Shown: positions 19,044 to 28,388 of the stretch, one piece after another
How positions within the stretch are numbered: the first letter of the stretch is position 1
How the letters are laid out: every line of letters starts with the position of its first letter
Notes under the pieces: model-generated
What the model saw: only the letters and a program-made list of their open reading frames with translations
The model's database searches: none
Told to the model about the DNA's origin: nothing
Made by a program: the position numbers and the translations under genes
Origin: an uncultured Pseudomonadota bacterium
GTDB lineage: Bacteria; Pseudomonadota; Gammaproteobacteria; Steroidobacterales; Steroidobacteraceae
Direction of reading: 5' to 3'
DNA: 64,000 nucleotides
Assembly (NCBI GenBank): GCA_903838705.1
Contig: CAILZL010000034.1
Location: forward strand, 34,623 to 98,622

Positions 19044-20786
19044 ATGCTATTCCATTCCAGAATGCCTTCAGAAAGCGCTCCGGCGCGCCCCCGGCGTTGG
19101 GGAGTTGTTCTCCAGTTGCTAGCTCTGACCGGCACGGCGTCTCTGGCCGCCTGTGCAACACAGGGGAATGCTTTATCCGGTGCAGGCACTGCGCAGTCCG
19201 CGCCGGCTAATGCCTCTTTGTCTGAACTGCTGGCGGCAGCCGACCGGGCAACCATGTCGGGTCAATATCCACTTGCGGCGCGCTGGTATGTGCAGGCGGT
19301 CAAACTGACAGATGACGAGCAGGTTGTGGAAGATGCTGCGCAAGATTGTTACGACCATCAGCAATTGCAGGCAACCATGCAGATTGCCCAGCGCTGGCTG
19401 GTGATCAATCCAACCAGTCAGCAGGCGCACGAACTGGCTGCCATGTCTGCAATCAAGCTGTATCAGGTGGATGCAGCTGTGGAGCAGTTACAGGCTTTGC
19501 TCGACTCAGCCTATATCACACCGGCAGCTGGATTCATGGAGTGGTTGAACAAGATTCCAGCAACGGATGCCCATGCTGCGCTGGCAGTCATGAAAAAGTT
19601 GCTGATGTCTCATGCTCAGATGGCTGAGGCGAATTACGCTGTGGCGCGACTTGCCGAACTGACTGATGACCTTTCTACCATGATGTCTCATGCGCAGCGA
19701 GCCCATGAGCTGGCGCCCTTCTGGTCGCCCGCTGGATTTTTGCTGGCGCGCGCACAGCTGTTGCGAGGTCAGACGGAGCTGGCGATGCAGACCGGTCAGT
19801 CAGTGGTAAAAAATGATGACAGTCTGGCGACCCGTTCCGAATATGCTTCCTTGCTGCTGGCTGCGAATAAGCCCAATGAGGCAGTGCAGCTGTGGAAAGA
19901 GCTTGAGCAGTCTGAGGGAGACAACAGTGCGGCCGTGCGCTCGCTGGCCTATCTGGATTATCAGGTGGGTAATTTTCAATCGGCCTTCAATCGCTTCAAT
20001 ATGCTGCTCAACAGTGGCAACAGCGTGAGCGAATGCATTTTTTATCTGGCAGGCATTGCTGAGCGCACGGGTGCGGCGGCTGAGGCAAGGCAATTGTATG
20101 GTCGTGTGCAGGAGGGGCAATTTGCCATGTCTGCGCAGCTGCGTATTGCGCAGATCATCAAGGGCAGTGAAGGACTTACGAATGCATTGACCTACCTGCA
20201 GACATATGGCGAGACCAACCCCGAGGAAATGCTGTTGAGCTTGCAGGCGCGCGCGCAGATGTTGTCCGAATCCGGTGATGAGGCCGCCACTCTGAAGCTC
20301 TACGATCAGGCGGTGCGTGATTACCCTGACGTGGCTTCTCTGCGCATGTCGCGGGCATTCCAGCTGATCAAGATGGACAAAATTGCATTGGGTATTCAGG
20401 CCATGCGTGAACTGGTGCAGTCTCGTCCGCAGGATCCTGCTGCACTGAATGCGCTGGGTTACACCCTGCTCGATCACAGCAAGCAGTACCAGCAAGGCTA
20501 TGAGTACATCGAAGCAGCATGGCGAAGTTCACCGGATAGCGCAGCAATCAAGGACAGTATGGGCTGGGCGTTGTTCAAGCTGGACAGAAAGGAAGAGTCG
20601 CTGGTGTATCTGCAGCAGGCTGCAGGAATGATGCGGGATGATGAAATTGAATTGCACCTCGGTGAAGTGCTCTGGTCACTGAGTCGTCATGATGAAGCGC
20701 TGGCGGTATGGCAGAAGGCACTCGAACATGCGCCGGATAACAAATCGTTACAGGAGCGCATCAAGCGCGCCGGCAAGTTGCATTAA
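19044..20786 (+). CDS. Tetratricopeptide-repeat lipoprotein
   Basis: About 580 residues. The frame is open from 18975, but the lipobox LAAC (Cys37 from ATG 19044, or Cys31 from ATG 19062) shows where the signal peptide lies; either ATG fits and neither has a strong ribosome site. The mature protein is almost wholly alpha-helical TPR-like: AARWYVQAVKL, YASLLLAANKPNEAVQLWKELEQ, AALNALGYTLLDHSKQYQQGYEYIEAAWR and DEALAVWQKALEHAPDNKSLQ. In Pseudomonas and relatives an equivalent TPR gene stands between hemA and lolB. It probably supports envelope assembly as an outer membrane lipoprotein; its partner is not known. It leads into lolB after 5 bases. Confidence 0.85.
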   Translation: MLFHSRMPSESAPARPRRWGVVLQLLALTGTASLAACATQGNALSGAGTAQSAPANASLSELLAAADRATMSGQYPLAARWYVQAVKLTDDEQVVEDAAQDCYDHQQLQATMQIAQRWLVINPTSQQAHELAAMSAIKLYQVDAAVEQLQALLDSAYITPAAGFMEWLNKIPATDAHAALAVMKKLLMSHAQMAEANYAVARLAELTDDLSTMMSHAQRAHELAPFWSPAGFLLARAQLLRGQTELAMQTGQSVVKNDDSLATRSEYASLLLAANKPNEAVQLWKELEQSEGDNSAAVRSLAYLDYQVGNFQSAFNRFNMLLNSGNSVSECIFYLAGIAERTGAAAEARQLYGRVQEGQFAMSAQLRIAQIIKGSEGLTNALTYLQTYGETNPEEMLLSLQARAQMLSESGDEAATLKLYDQAVRDYPDVASLRMSRAFQLIKMDKIALGIQAMRELVQSRPQDPAALNALGYTLLDHSKQYQQGYEYIEAAWRSSPDSAAIKDSMGWALFKLDRKEESLVYLQQAAGMMRDDEIELHLGEVLWSLSRHDEALAVWQKALEHAPDNKSLQERIKRAGKLH

Positions 20787-20791
20787 GTACG

Positions 20792-21373
20792 ATGCAGTTG
20801 ATCAGTCCGGGAAAAGTTCTGTTGTTGCTGTCGATGGCAGTCATGAGTACTGCTTGCGTGACATCTTCGCAGCGTATCACTGGCAACAGTAACGCACATG
20901 CAGTCAGCGAGCTGCGTGACTGGCAGGCCAGAGGGCGTGTCGGCGTGAGTACGGAAGTTCAATCCGGATCGGGCGGATTTTCCTGGCAGCAAACCGCCGG
21001 GATCAGCGAGATACAGATACATGGTCCGGTCGGTGTGGGGGCCTTGTCGCTGCTGATGGATGAGTCCGGCGTGAAGTTGCTGGGAAGCGACGGTACCTAC
21101 CTCAATGCAGATGCGGCACTGATGGAAATGCAATCTGATCTGGGTGCGTCATTACCGATTACGTTATTGCGCTACTGGATGCTTGGGGTGGAGGCTCCTG
21201 GCGAATATCACTGGTTAAGTCCCGCACGCAATCTCCTTGAGCAGGCCGGCTGGCAGATTTCCTATGAGGAATGGGTGCGGCGGGGCGAGCTGAGGTTGCC
21301 AGCCAGAATTCAGTTGGTGAACGGCACTACCCGGATTCTGCTGGTGGTGCAAAGCTGGGATCTTTCCGCATGA
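20792..21373 (+). CDS. lolB: Outer membrane lipoprotein receptor LolB
   Basis: 193 residues. LolB receives lipoproteins from the carrier LolA and inserts them in the outer membrane. A lipoprotein signal ends in the lipobox STAC near residue 22. The mature part begins LRDWQARGRVGVST and continues GGFSWQQ, IQIHGPVGVGALSL and PGEYHWLSPA, a normal LolB pattern of about 170 residues. The stop TGA overlaps the ispE ATG (ATGA at 21370-21373), and the gene order lolB-ispE is the usual one. Confidence 0.93.
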   Translation: MQLISPGKVLLLLSMAVMSTACVTSSQRITGNSNAHAVSELRDWQARGRVGVSTEVQSGSGGFSWQQTAGISEIQIHGPVGVGALSLLMDESGVKLLGSDGTYLNADAALMEMQSDLGASLPITLLRYWMLGVEAPGEYHWLSPARNLLEQAGWQISYEEWVRRGELRLPARIQLVNGTTRILLVVQSWDLSA

Positions 21374-22257
21374 GTTATGGCATTCCTCTTTCCAGCAACC
21401 TTGGGGTTGCAGCTGCTTGGCCGGCGCCTGCCAAGCTGAATCTCTGTTTGCATATCGTGGGCAGGCGGCCGGATGGCTATCACCTGTTACAGACGGCGTT
21501 TCAATTTATTGATCTGTGCGACGAGCTGCGCTTTTATCAACGCATTGAGGGTGTGATCGAGCGTGTTGCCGGGCCGTCTGCTGTGCCTGCCGAATCTGAT
21601 CTGGTCATGCGAGCGGCCCGGTTGCTTGCGGCAGAGAGTGGCGCTCCCCAGGGTGTCGCAATAGAGCTGATCAAACACATCCCCATGCAGGCAGGGCTGG
21701 GTGGGGGGAGTTCAGATGCTGCGACAGTACTGGTGGCGTTGAATCATTTGTGGGGACTGAACCTTTCCGTTGATCGGCTGGCATCGCTGGGATTGCGTCT
21801 CGGGGCCGATGTGCCGGTATTTGTGCATGGACGGGCCGCCTGGGCCGAAGGGGTGGGTGAAGAATTGACGCCTGTGGAATTTCCTGAGACTTGTTATCTG
21901 GTGCTGGACCCCGGAGTTTCGGTCAGTACTGCGGAAATCTTTCAGGCATCTGAATTGACACGCGATACCCCCCTCACCACAATACGCGCCTTTCTCGCCA
22001 AGGGCGGACGTAACGATTGTTTGCCAACGGTTCGAGGGCGTTATCCGGCTGTGGCGCAAGCTCTTGATTGGCTTGCAAATTATGGTGAGGCACGGCTGAC
22101 CGGAACCGGTGCCTGTGTGTTTGCAGCCATGCCTGACCACGCGACAGCTGAGCGGGTTATGGTGAATTTGCCGCCGCAGTGGCGCGGATTTGTGGTTCAG
22201 GGCTGTAATGAGTCGCCGCTTTTGAGGCGCCTGCAGCAGGCTCAACAGGTTTATTGA
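21370..22257 (+). CDS. ispE: 4-diphosphocytidyl-2-C-methyl-D-erythritol kinase
   Basis: 295 residues from ATG 21370; the upstream in-frame extension lies inside lolB and lacks family sequence. IspE phosphorylates the 2-hydroxyl of CDP-methylerythritol in the MEP isoprenoid pathway. Seen: PAPAKLNLCLHIVGRRPDGYH, the GHMP ATP-binding PMQAGLGGGSSDAA, and LTGTGACVFA near the C-terminus. It is coupled to lolB by stop-start overlap and followed after 31 bases by tRNA-Gln. Confidence 0.95.
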   Translation: MSYGIPLSSNLGVAAAWPAPAKLNLCLHIVGRRPDGYHLLQTAFQFIDLCDELRFYQRIEGVIERVAGPSAVPAESDLVMRAARLLAAESGAPQGVAIELIKHIPMQAGLGGGSSDAATVLVALNHLWGLNLSVDRLASLGLRLGADVPVFVHGRAAWAEGVGEELTPVEFPETCYLVLDPGVSVSTAEIFQASELTRDTPLTTIRAFLAKGGRNDCLPTVRGRYPAVAQALDWLANYGEARLTGTGACVFAAMPDHATAERVMVNLPPQWRGFVVQGCNESPLLRRLQQAQQVY

Positions 22258-22288
22258 GCTTCATTGTTGCGTTGATTTCGAGTGTTGT

Positions 22289-22363
22289 TGGGGTGTCGCC
22301 AAGTGGTAAGGCAGCGGGTTTTGATCCCGCCATTCGGAGGTTCGAATCCTTCCACCCCAACCA
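22289..22363 (+). tRNA. tRNA-Gln (anticodon TTG)
   Basis: 75 bases including an encoded CCA end. The acceptor arm TGGGGTG pairs with CACCCCA, the anticodon stem is GCGGG/CCCGC with loop TTTTGAT and anticodon TTG (22321-22323), and the T arm carries GGTTCGAATCC. It stands between ispE and prs, a position known in many proteobacteria. Confidence 0.96.
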
Positions 22364-22397
22364 GACAGGTTGGCCAGATTGTCTGGTCGTCAAAATT

Positions 22398-22403
22398 GAG
22401 GAG
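22398..22403 (+). promoter_or_regulatory. Ribosome binding site that decides a TTG start for prs
   Basis: GAGGAG at 22398-22403 stands 7 bases before TTG at 22411. The first in-frame ATG (22426) would be 22 bases away, too far for this site, so TTG is the likely start codon. Confidence 0.7.
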
Positions 22404-22410
22404 CGTGTAA

Positions 22411-23364
22411 TTGGACCGATCCAGCATGATGGTCTTGTCCGGCAATGCCAATCCAAAATTGGCTGCGGACATCGCACGTCACCTCAATCTGCCTCTCGGG
22501 CGCGTGTCTGCAGGGCGCTTCAGTGACGGCGAAATTTCAGTTGAGCTGATGGACAACGTGCGTGGTCGCGATGTGTTCATCGTGCAATCCACCTGTGCGC
22601 CGACAAATGATCATCTGATGGAACTGCTGATTATGGTCGATGCCTGCCGTCGCGCTTCGGCCGGACGGATTACAGCGGTGATGCCTTACTTCGGTTATTC
22701 GCGTCAGGATCGTCGGCCACGCGCGCAGCGTTCAGCGATCAGTGCCAAGCTGGTTGCCAACATGATCATGCGTGCCGGAGTGGACCGTTTGCTCACAGTA
22801 GACCTGCATGCAGATCAGATCAGCGGATTCTTCGATATACCTGTCGACAATGTGTATTCGTCACCTGTTCTGCTGGGCGAAGTGTGGAAGCAGAAGTACG
22901 ACAATCTGGTGGTCGTGTCGCCCGATGTGGGTGGTGTGGTGCGCGCCCGTGCGCTGGCAAAACGTCTCGACGATGCTGACCTTGCCATTATCGACAAGCG
23001 CAGACCGCGTGCCAATGTATCGGAAGTGATGAATATCATCGGTGAAGTGAAGGGCAAGTCCTGCGTACTGGTTGATGATCTGGTCGATACGGCAGGTACG
23101 CTGTGTCACGCAGCAACTGCCCTCAAGAAGGAAGGTGCGCAGCGGGTCGTCGCTTACATTACCCATCCTGTCCTGTCCGGGCCGGCGGTTGAGCGCATCA
23201 GCAAGTCGGATCTGGATGAGCTGATTGTGACCGATACCATTCCGCTGTCGGATGCCGCAAAAGCCTGCCGTCAGATCCGGCAGCTGTCGGTTGCTGGATT
23301 GCTGGCGGAAACCATGCGTCGTATCCGCGATGAGGAGAGCGTAAGTTCGCTCTACGTGGATTAG
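22411..23364 (+). CDS. prs: Ribose-phosphate pyrophosphokinase
   Basis: 317 residues from a TTG start chosen because of the ribosome site at 22398-22403. Prs makes PRPP from ribose 5-phosphate and ATP for purine, pyrimidine, histidine and NAD synthesis. Seen: [11 protein letters not shown] at the N-terminus, [19 protein letters not shown], the metal-binding [13 protein letters not shown], and the PRPP loop [13 protein letters not shown]. It is 47 bases downstream of tRNA-Gln and 102 bases upstream of rplY. A rare start codon may limit translation of this central enzyme. Confidence 0.96.
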   Translation: MDRSSMMVLSGNANPKLAADIARHLNLPLGRVSAGRFSDGEISVELMDNVRGRDVFIVQSTCAPTNDHLMELLIMVDACRRASAGRITAVMPYFGYSRQDRRPRAQRSAISAKLVANMIMRAGVDRLLTVDLHADQISGFFDIPVDNVYSSPVLLGEVWKQKYDNLVVVSPDVGGVVRARALAKRLDDADLAIIDKRRPRANVSEVMNIIGEVKGKSCVLVDDLVDTAGTLCHAATALKKEGAQRVVAYITHPVLSGPAVERISKSDLDELIVTDTIPLSDAAKACRQIRQLSVAGLLAETMRRIRDEESVSSLYVD

Positions 23365-23466
23365 CCAAAGAATGCTTCAGTATGGGCTTGCCCATGCTGG
23401 CTAAGTGGTGATGCAGTGATTGGTCGCGACACTGCATGACTTGTTGAAAAGTAGTTGGAGAATGTT

Positions 23467-24156
23467 ATGAAAGCTGTATTTGAACTTGTCGCCGAACAGC
23501 GCGATGGCACACAGGGGAAGGGTGCGAGCCGCCGCCTGCGTCATGCCGGTCGCGTTCCGGCGATTCTGTATGGTGGGCACCTTGAACCGGCCTGCCTGTC
23601 TTTTGAGCACGAAAGGTTGCAGGTTGCCCTGCAGAATGAGCGTTTCTTCACCACCCTCCTGTCGATCAAGATTGACGGCAAGGTCCATACCGCCATTCTT
23701 AAGGATCTGCAGCGTCATCCTTCCAGACCAGCCATCCTGCACCTTGATCTGCAGCGCGTAGTGGAGAATGAGTTGATCCGTATGACCATTCCGCTGCACT
23801 TCATCAATGCCAACATTGCTCCGGGCGTGAAGACCGGCGGTGGTCAGGTATCGCATCTGCTCAATGAAGTGGAAGTGACCTGCCTGCCCAAGGATCTGCC
23901 TGAGTACATCGAAGTCGATATGGCAAAGATGGAGCTCGGTGAATCCAAGCATCTGTCTGACCTGCCATTGCCTGAAGGAGTGGAGCTGGTTCTGCTGTCA
24001 CACGGTCGTGATGAAGCTGTGGTGTCTGTGCACCATGCACGCGTGGTGGAAGAAGCGGCTGCTGCGCCTGCTGCAGAGGCTGCGCCTGCTGCTGCGGCTG
24101 GCGCTGCTGCCAAACCTGCTGCCGCACCTGCCAAGAAAGACGGCGGCAAAAAGTAA
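23467..24156 (+). CDS. rplY: 50S ribosomal protein L25 (Ctc/TL5 form)
   Basis: 229 residues from ATG 23467, with GGAG six bases upstream. L25 binds 5S rRNA. Seen: ASRRLRHAGRVPAILYGG in the N-terminal 5S-binding domain, AILKDLQRHPSRPAILHLDLQ, and the longer C-terminal beta domain of the Ctc/TL5 type (PEYIEVDMAKMELGESKHLSDL). The last ~35 residues are an Ala/Pro-rich tail ending in Lys. This long form is common in Beta- and Gammaproteobacteria and follows prs here as usual. Confidence 0.94.
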   Translation: MKAVFELVAEQRDGTQGKGASRRLRHAGRVPAILYGGHLEPACLSFEHERLQVALQNERFFTTLLSIKIDGKVHTAILKDLQRHPSRPAILHLDLQRVVENELIRMTIPLHFINANIAPGVKTGGGQVSHLLNEVEVTCLPKDLPEYIEVDMAKMELGESKHLSDLPLPEGVELVLLSHGRDEAVVSVHHARVVEEAAAAPAAEAAPAAAAGAAAKPAAAPAKKDGGKK

Positions 24157-24171
24157 GTACTGTCATGCTGG

Positions 24172-24199
24172 CGGGGCTGTCCTTGTTCGGGCAGCCCCG
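24172..24199 (+). terminator. Strong stem-loop after rplY, possible terminator
   Basis: An 11-pair stem (CGGGGCTGTCC / GGGCAGCCCCG, one G-U pair) with a 6-base loop, 15 bases after the rplY stop. The T run that follows is poor (TTCGCGTTT), so it may attenuate rather than fully stop transcription into pth. Confidence 0.5.
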
Positions 24200-24238
24200 T
24201 TCGCGTTTCAGGCCTGATGCTTACGGTTGATTTTTATC

Positions 24239-24847
24239 ATGTCAGGTACTCCGCTGAATATGATCGTTGGCCTGGGTAATCCCGGTGCCGAGCATTTGCA
24301 GACGCGCCACAATGCGGGCTTCTGGTTTGTGGATGCATTGGCGCGCCGTTACGGCGGTCAGTTTCGCGGGCATACCCGTTATCAAGGCGAGGTATGCCGT
24401 ATTCAGATCGGCGCACAAGAAATACACCTGCTCAAACCGCAGACATACATGAATCGCAGTGGCCTATCCATCCGGGGCCTGTCCGACTACATGAAAATTG
24501 CGCCCGAGCAGATTCTGGTGGCTCACGATGAGCTGGATCTGTTGCCGGGCGTGGCACGTTTCAAGCTGGGCGGCGGGCACGGTGGCCATAATGGACTACG
24601 CGATACGATTACTCACATCGGTCAGAATTTCTGGCGTTTACGTCTTGGTATCGGTCATCCGGGTGATAAATCCGAAGTGATTGATTTTGTATTGCAGCGG
24701 GCTTCTGTAAAAGAAGAAGAGTTGATTCTCAATGCATTACAGGCGGCCATGGAGCAATTGCCTGTGTTTCTGGAGCAGGGCGCAGAAAAAGCCATGCATG
24801 TACTGCACAGCCAGACCGGCAAGTCTCTGCCTGCCTCTCCTAACTGA
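24239..24847 (+). CDS. pth: Peptidyl-tRNA hydrolase
   Basis: 202 residues from ATG 24239; four extra in-frame codons upstream carry no family sequence. Pth recycles tRNA from prematurely released peptidyl-tRNA. Seen: [21 protein letters not shown] with the catalytic His, [39 protein letters not shown] and [11 protein letters not shown]. It lies between rplY and ychF, the common order. Confidence 0.95.
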   Translation: MSGTPLNMIVGLGNPGAEHLQTRHNAGFWFVDALARRYGGQFRGHTRYQGEVCRIQIGAQEIHLLKPQTYMNRSGLSIRGLSDYMKIAPEQILVAHDELDLLPGVARFKLGGGHGGHNGLRDTITHIGQNFWRLRLGIGHPGDKSEVIDFVLQRASVKEEELILNALQAAMEQLPVFLEQGAEKAMHVLHSQTGKSLPASPN

Positions 24848-24867
24848 TTTCTTACGCGGAACTATAC

Positions 24868-25959
24868 ATGGGTATCAAATGCGGCATTGTTGGTCTGCCA
24901 AATGTTGGCAAGTCAACGCTCTTCAATGCACTGACGCGTGCGCAGATTGCAGCTGAAAACTATCCTTTCTGTACTATCGAACCCAATGTCGGCGTGGTAC
25001 CCGTGCCTGATCTGCGATTGCAGGCGCTTGCGGAAATCGTCAAGCCGGAGCGGATTTTGCCCACCATGGTGGAGTTTGTTGATATCGCAGGGTTGGTGGC
25101 CGGCGCTTCCACTGGCGAGGGGCTGGGTAACAAGTTTCTCGCACACATCCGGGAAACCGACGCCATTGCGCATGTCGTGCGCTGCTTCGTTGATGATGAT
25201 GTGATTCACGTTGCCGGCAAGGTAAGCCCGCTGGATGATATTGCCGTCATCAATACCGAGCTGGCGCTGGCAGACCTCGACAGTGTGGAGCGTGCTGTGC
25301 GTCGCACTGAAAAGACGGCCAAGTCCGGTGACAAGGATGCATCCAGATTGCTCGCGGTATTAAAACGATTGCATGCACATCTGGACAGCGGTGAGCCCGC
25401 GCGCTCTCTGGCAATTGAGCCAGAGGAGCAGAAGCTGCTGCATGAGCTGCATCTGATCACTATCAAGCCGCTGATGTATGTAGCCAACGTGGCGGAAGAT
25501 GGATTTGAGAACAATCCCCGGCTTGAGGAAGTGCGCGCTCTGGCAGCGAAAGAACGCGCTCAGGTGGTGCCAGTCTGTGCGGCGATCGAAGCGGAGATAT
25601 CCCAGCTTGAAGAGGCGGACCGTGCCGAGTTTCTCAGGGAAATGGGTCTGGCGGAGCCTGGGCTAAATCGCGTGATCCGCGCAGGTTATGCGTTGCTGGG
25701 CTTGCAGACCTACTTTACTGCGGGGGTGAAAGAAGTTCGCGCCTGGACAGTGCGTGCCGGCTCCACTGCCCCGCAGGCTGCTGGAGTTATCCATACGGAT
25801 TTTGAAAAGGGGTTTATACGGGCTGAAGTCATTGCCTATGAGGATTTTATCGCGCTAAAGGGTGAGCAGGGCGCGAAGGAGGCAGGCAAGTTGCGTCTGG
25901 AGGGCAAGGAATACCTTGTGCGCGAAGGCGATGTCATGCATTTCCGGTTTAATGTCTGA
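24868..25959 (+). CDS. ychF: Ribosome-binding GTPase/ATPase YchF (OLA1 family)
   Basis: 363 residues, the standard length. YchF binds ribosomes and hydrolyses ATP in preference to GTP; it is linked to translation and redox stress. Seen: Walker [32 protein letters not shown], the coiled-coil insert around residues 130-170, and the C-terminal TGS domain ([35 protein letters not shown]). It is the last gene of the block from the TPR lipoprotein, 20 bases after pth. Confidence 0.96.
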   Translation: MGIKCGIVGLPNVGKSTLFNALTRAQIAAENYPFCTIEPNVGVVPVPDLRLQALAEIVKPERILPTMVEFVDIAGLVAGASTGEGLGNKFLAHIRETDAIAHVVRCFVDDDVIHVAGKVSPLDDIAVINTELALADLDSVERAVRRTEKTAKSGDKDASRLLAVLKRLHAHLDSGEPARSLAIEPEEQKLLHELHLITIKPLMYVANVAEDGFENNPRLEEVRALAAKERAQVVPVCAAIEAEISQLEEADRAEFLREMGLAEPGLNRVIRAGYALLGLQTYFTAGVKEVRAWTVRAGSTAPQAAGVIHTDFEKGFIRAEVIAYEDFIALKGEQGAKEAGKLRLEGKEYLVREGDVMHFRFNV

Positions 25960-25979
25960 TTGCAGGGTGGATTACTGAA

Positions 25980-25999
25980 GCAGCTGTCTTGACAGCTGC
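25980..25999 (+). other. Stem-loop downstream of ychF
   Basis: GCAGCTGTC / GACAGCTGC with a 2-base centre, 20 bases after the ychF stop. There is no T run, so it is not a standard intrinsic terminator; it may protect the mRNA 3' end. Confidence 0.4.
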
Positions 26000-26064
26000 G
26001 AGCGCGGCCAACAGAATTCGCGCCCCTGAAAAGTTTGGCGCGGGTCAGTAAGAAAAGTACAAAT

Positions 26065-26141
<77 letters not shown>

Positions 26142-26306
26142 TTCCCCCGTCCGAAGAAGTCCGGCAACGTCTGTTGACTCGCTAAAATCTCAATAAAAAC
26201 AAGTATTTTACGTCAGGTGACGTTCATTGGCGTCCCTTGACAGCCAGCCCATTGTGGGGGCATCTTTGGGGGCATCAGTGGTTACCAAGCAGGGTGGTGC
26301 CCCCAA

Positions 26307-26483
26307 ATGCTTACCGACAAGGAATTAAAGGCCGCCAAGCCGCGTGAGAAGCCATACAAGCTCTCCGATGGTCTTGGTCTATATGTTGAGGTTAAGCCGA
26401 ACGGCTCAAAGCTGTGGCGTTTGAAGTACCGCTATGTAGGACGACTGGCCACTAAAGTTGCTGGGAATGATTGGGGTGTCTAA
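26307..26483 (+). pseudogene. Tyrosine integrase, N-terminal remnant (DUF4102 arm-binding domain)
   Basis: 58 codons. It starts MLTDKELKAAKPREKPYKLS and continues DGLGLYVEVKPNGSKLWRLK YRYVGR (split here only for length), the normal start of P4/phage-type integrases. After YRYVGR the sequence changes to LATKVAGNDWGV and stops, so the catalytic domain with its Arg, His and Tyr is missing. It lies 165 bases after the tRNA-Met end, as expected for an element integrated in the tRNA 3' end and since deleted. The stretch just upstream has the short GGGGGCATCTTTGGGGGCAT repeat seen before such integrases. Confidence 0.8.
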
Positions 26484-27051
26484 ACAGGTGCCACCTTTCC
26501 GGACGATGGTTGCTACGAATGATGCTCGGTAAAATTCACTACGCTAGACTTACACCTTCTATATCTGGCCATAGGCAGTAGGGTTTTCTTATCTTGGTCT
26601 GATGCCATTACTGCTTGTCCGCTCATAGCGCGGGTGAAATTCGGACGATTTCGACTGTGGGCTGTTCTTTTGCCCAAACCGTAGAGGCAATGCGGGGGAA
26701 GCTTAAATTTCAACCGTTCCTGGAGAGCAAACTGCTCCCCCAATTAACCGCAAACAAGTTTCGAATAGGGGGTGGTCCTATACAACAATACTGTGAGTAA
26801 CGATCTGCTAAAAACAGATGTTTGGCTCTCTCGGTCGAAATCTTCAGGCGGCCCCTTGCTGTCTCTAATCTCATAAACCGGATAGAGGTGGCACTACGCC
26901 TATACAGAAGTCATCTATAGTCATTGCACTTATTCCTCCTTGTTTAGAGTTAGAGATGGTCTATGTGGGTTGTTTTCCATGAGAGAAATATGATTGTCAT
27001 ACATAGGGTGTAGTTTGACTCACTTATGATAATGATCAGCAGGCCTTCGAC
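26484..27051. other. 568-base gap after the integrase remnant, no clear gene
   Basis: I see no convincing coding frame. A short minus frame (26513-26743) has no recognisable protein features. No second copy of the tRNA-Met 3' end, which would mark the right attachment site, is visible here. AGTCAT repeated at 26909-26914 and 26919-26924 (period 10) faintly resembles a Pho box half-site pair. Confidence 0.5.
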
Positions 27052-28254
27052 ATGCATGTGTTGATGATTTCTGATGTGTATTTCCCCAGAGTCAATGGAG
27101 TATCAACTTCCATCCGGTCATTCCGGCGGGAGTTACAGACTCAGGGTCATCGGGTGACATTGCTGGTTCCACATTATCCGCATTGCGGTCAGTATGATCA
27201 GGCTAATCCCGATCCTGATTTGATCCGGATTCCTTCGCGCTCAATACCCAGAGATCCGGAAGACCGCTTCATGGTGAAGAGGGAAATCATGCGGCTCGTT
27301 CCGGAGTTGCAAAAGCAATGTTTCGATGTGCTGCATATTCAGACTCCGTTCGTAGCGCACTACGCGGGGCTGGTGCTGGCCAGGGCATTGAAGTTGTCTG
27401 TAGTGGAAAGCTATCACACCTTCTTTGAAGAGTATCTCTATCACTATATTCCATTCCTGCCCCGCAACTTGCTGCGCTGGGTGGCAAGGCGTTTTACCGT
27501 TGCGCAGTGTAATGCAGTGCAGTATGTCATTGCGCCATCGCGCGCTATGCATGATGCATTGCGCGGATATGGTGTTGAGTCGCCCATTACAATTCTGCCC
27601 ACTGGGCTGGAGGCCAGCCAGTTTCGGCAGGGGGATGGTGCGCGCTTTCGTCATGAGCATGGCATTGATCCACGCAGACCTGTCGCACTTTATATAGGCC
27701 GTGTAGCCCACGAAAAGAACATCGATTTTCTGCTGCAAGCTTTTCAGCGCTGTTATCAGCAATTGCCAGAGGCATTATTGCTGATTGTAGGTGAAGGTCC
27801 GGCGGTTGAGCATTTGCGTCAGCTGGCGCAGCAACTGGGAATCGCGCCTGCCACCCGGTTTATAGGTTATCTGGACCGCGATACAACCTTGCTGGATTGT
27901 TACAGCGCAGGAGATGTATTTATTTTCGCATCGCGAACTGAAACCCAGGGGCTGGTATTGCTTGAATCCATGGCGCAGGGAACGCCCGTTCTGTCCACGG
28001 CACACATGGGTACAAGGGATATTCTGGAAAAGTCGCAGGGGGCGTTGATTGTTGAGGAGGATGCTGAAGTGTTTTCGGCTTCCCTGGCAGGCTTGCTGAT
28101 CAATTCACTCAATCGCCAGCTGTTGTCCAAGCATGCCCGGGATGATGCGAGAAAGTGGAGTGCTCGCGAAATGACGGAAAGATTGCTGCAGCTCTACACA
28201 AAGTTGATGTCTCCAAAACACACACAGGGTGCTCTGGTGGCTAATTCGAACTAA
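27052..28254 (+). CDS. GT4-family glycosyltransferase, first of the lipid cassette
   Basis: 400 residues with a GT-B fold. Seen: ISDVYFPRVNGVSTSIRSF in the N-terminal domain, LYIGRVAHEKNIDFLLQAF at the start of the nucleotide-sugar domain, and FIFASRTETQGLVLLESMAQ with the E-x7-E motif that holds the donor. Related enzymes glycosylate diacylglycerol (Agt, monoglucosyl-DAG synthases) or phosphatidylinositol (PimB-like). No signal peptide; probably peripheral at the inner membrane. It is followed by PAP2, a metallophosphoesterase and a second GT4, all on the plus strand, which favours a lipid acceptor. Substrates cannot be fixed from sequence. Confidence 0.82.
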   Translation: MHVLMISDVYFPRVNGVSTSIRSFRRELQTQGHRVTLLVPHYPHCGQYDQANPDPDLIRIPSRSIPRDPEDRFMVKREIMRLVPELQKQCFDVLHIQTPFVAHYAGLVLARALKLSVVESYHTFFEEYLYHYIPFLPRNLLRWVARRFTVAQCNAVQYVIAPSRAMHDALRGYGVESPITILPTGLEASQFRQGDGARFRHEHGIDPRRPVALYIGRVAHEKNIDFLLQAFQRCYQQLPEALLLIVGEGPAVEHLRQLAQQLGIAPATRFIGYLDRDTTLLDCYSAGDVFIFASRTETQGLVLLESMAQGTPVLSTAHMGTRDILEKSQGALIVEEDAEVFSASLAGLLINSLNRQLLSKHARDDARKWSAREMTERLLQLYTKLMSPKHTQGALVANSN

Positions 28255-28388
28255 ACCAGAATGTTAAGTGGATAACACTATTGGGTGATTAATCAAAGCG
28301 TAACAATAAGTTCATCGCACCGAAGCATAGGGCGCCCAAAGTAGCAGCATGTCAATCCGCATGCAGCTGCTGCCTTGGTAGGGACCAC

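Noticed and set aside
27010..27035. TTGACT and TATGATAAT before the first GT4 gene
   Set aside because: The two boxes are only a few bases apart, so they cannot be one promoter.
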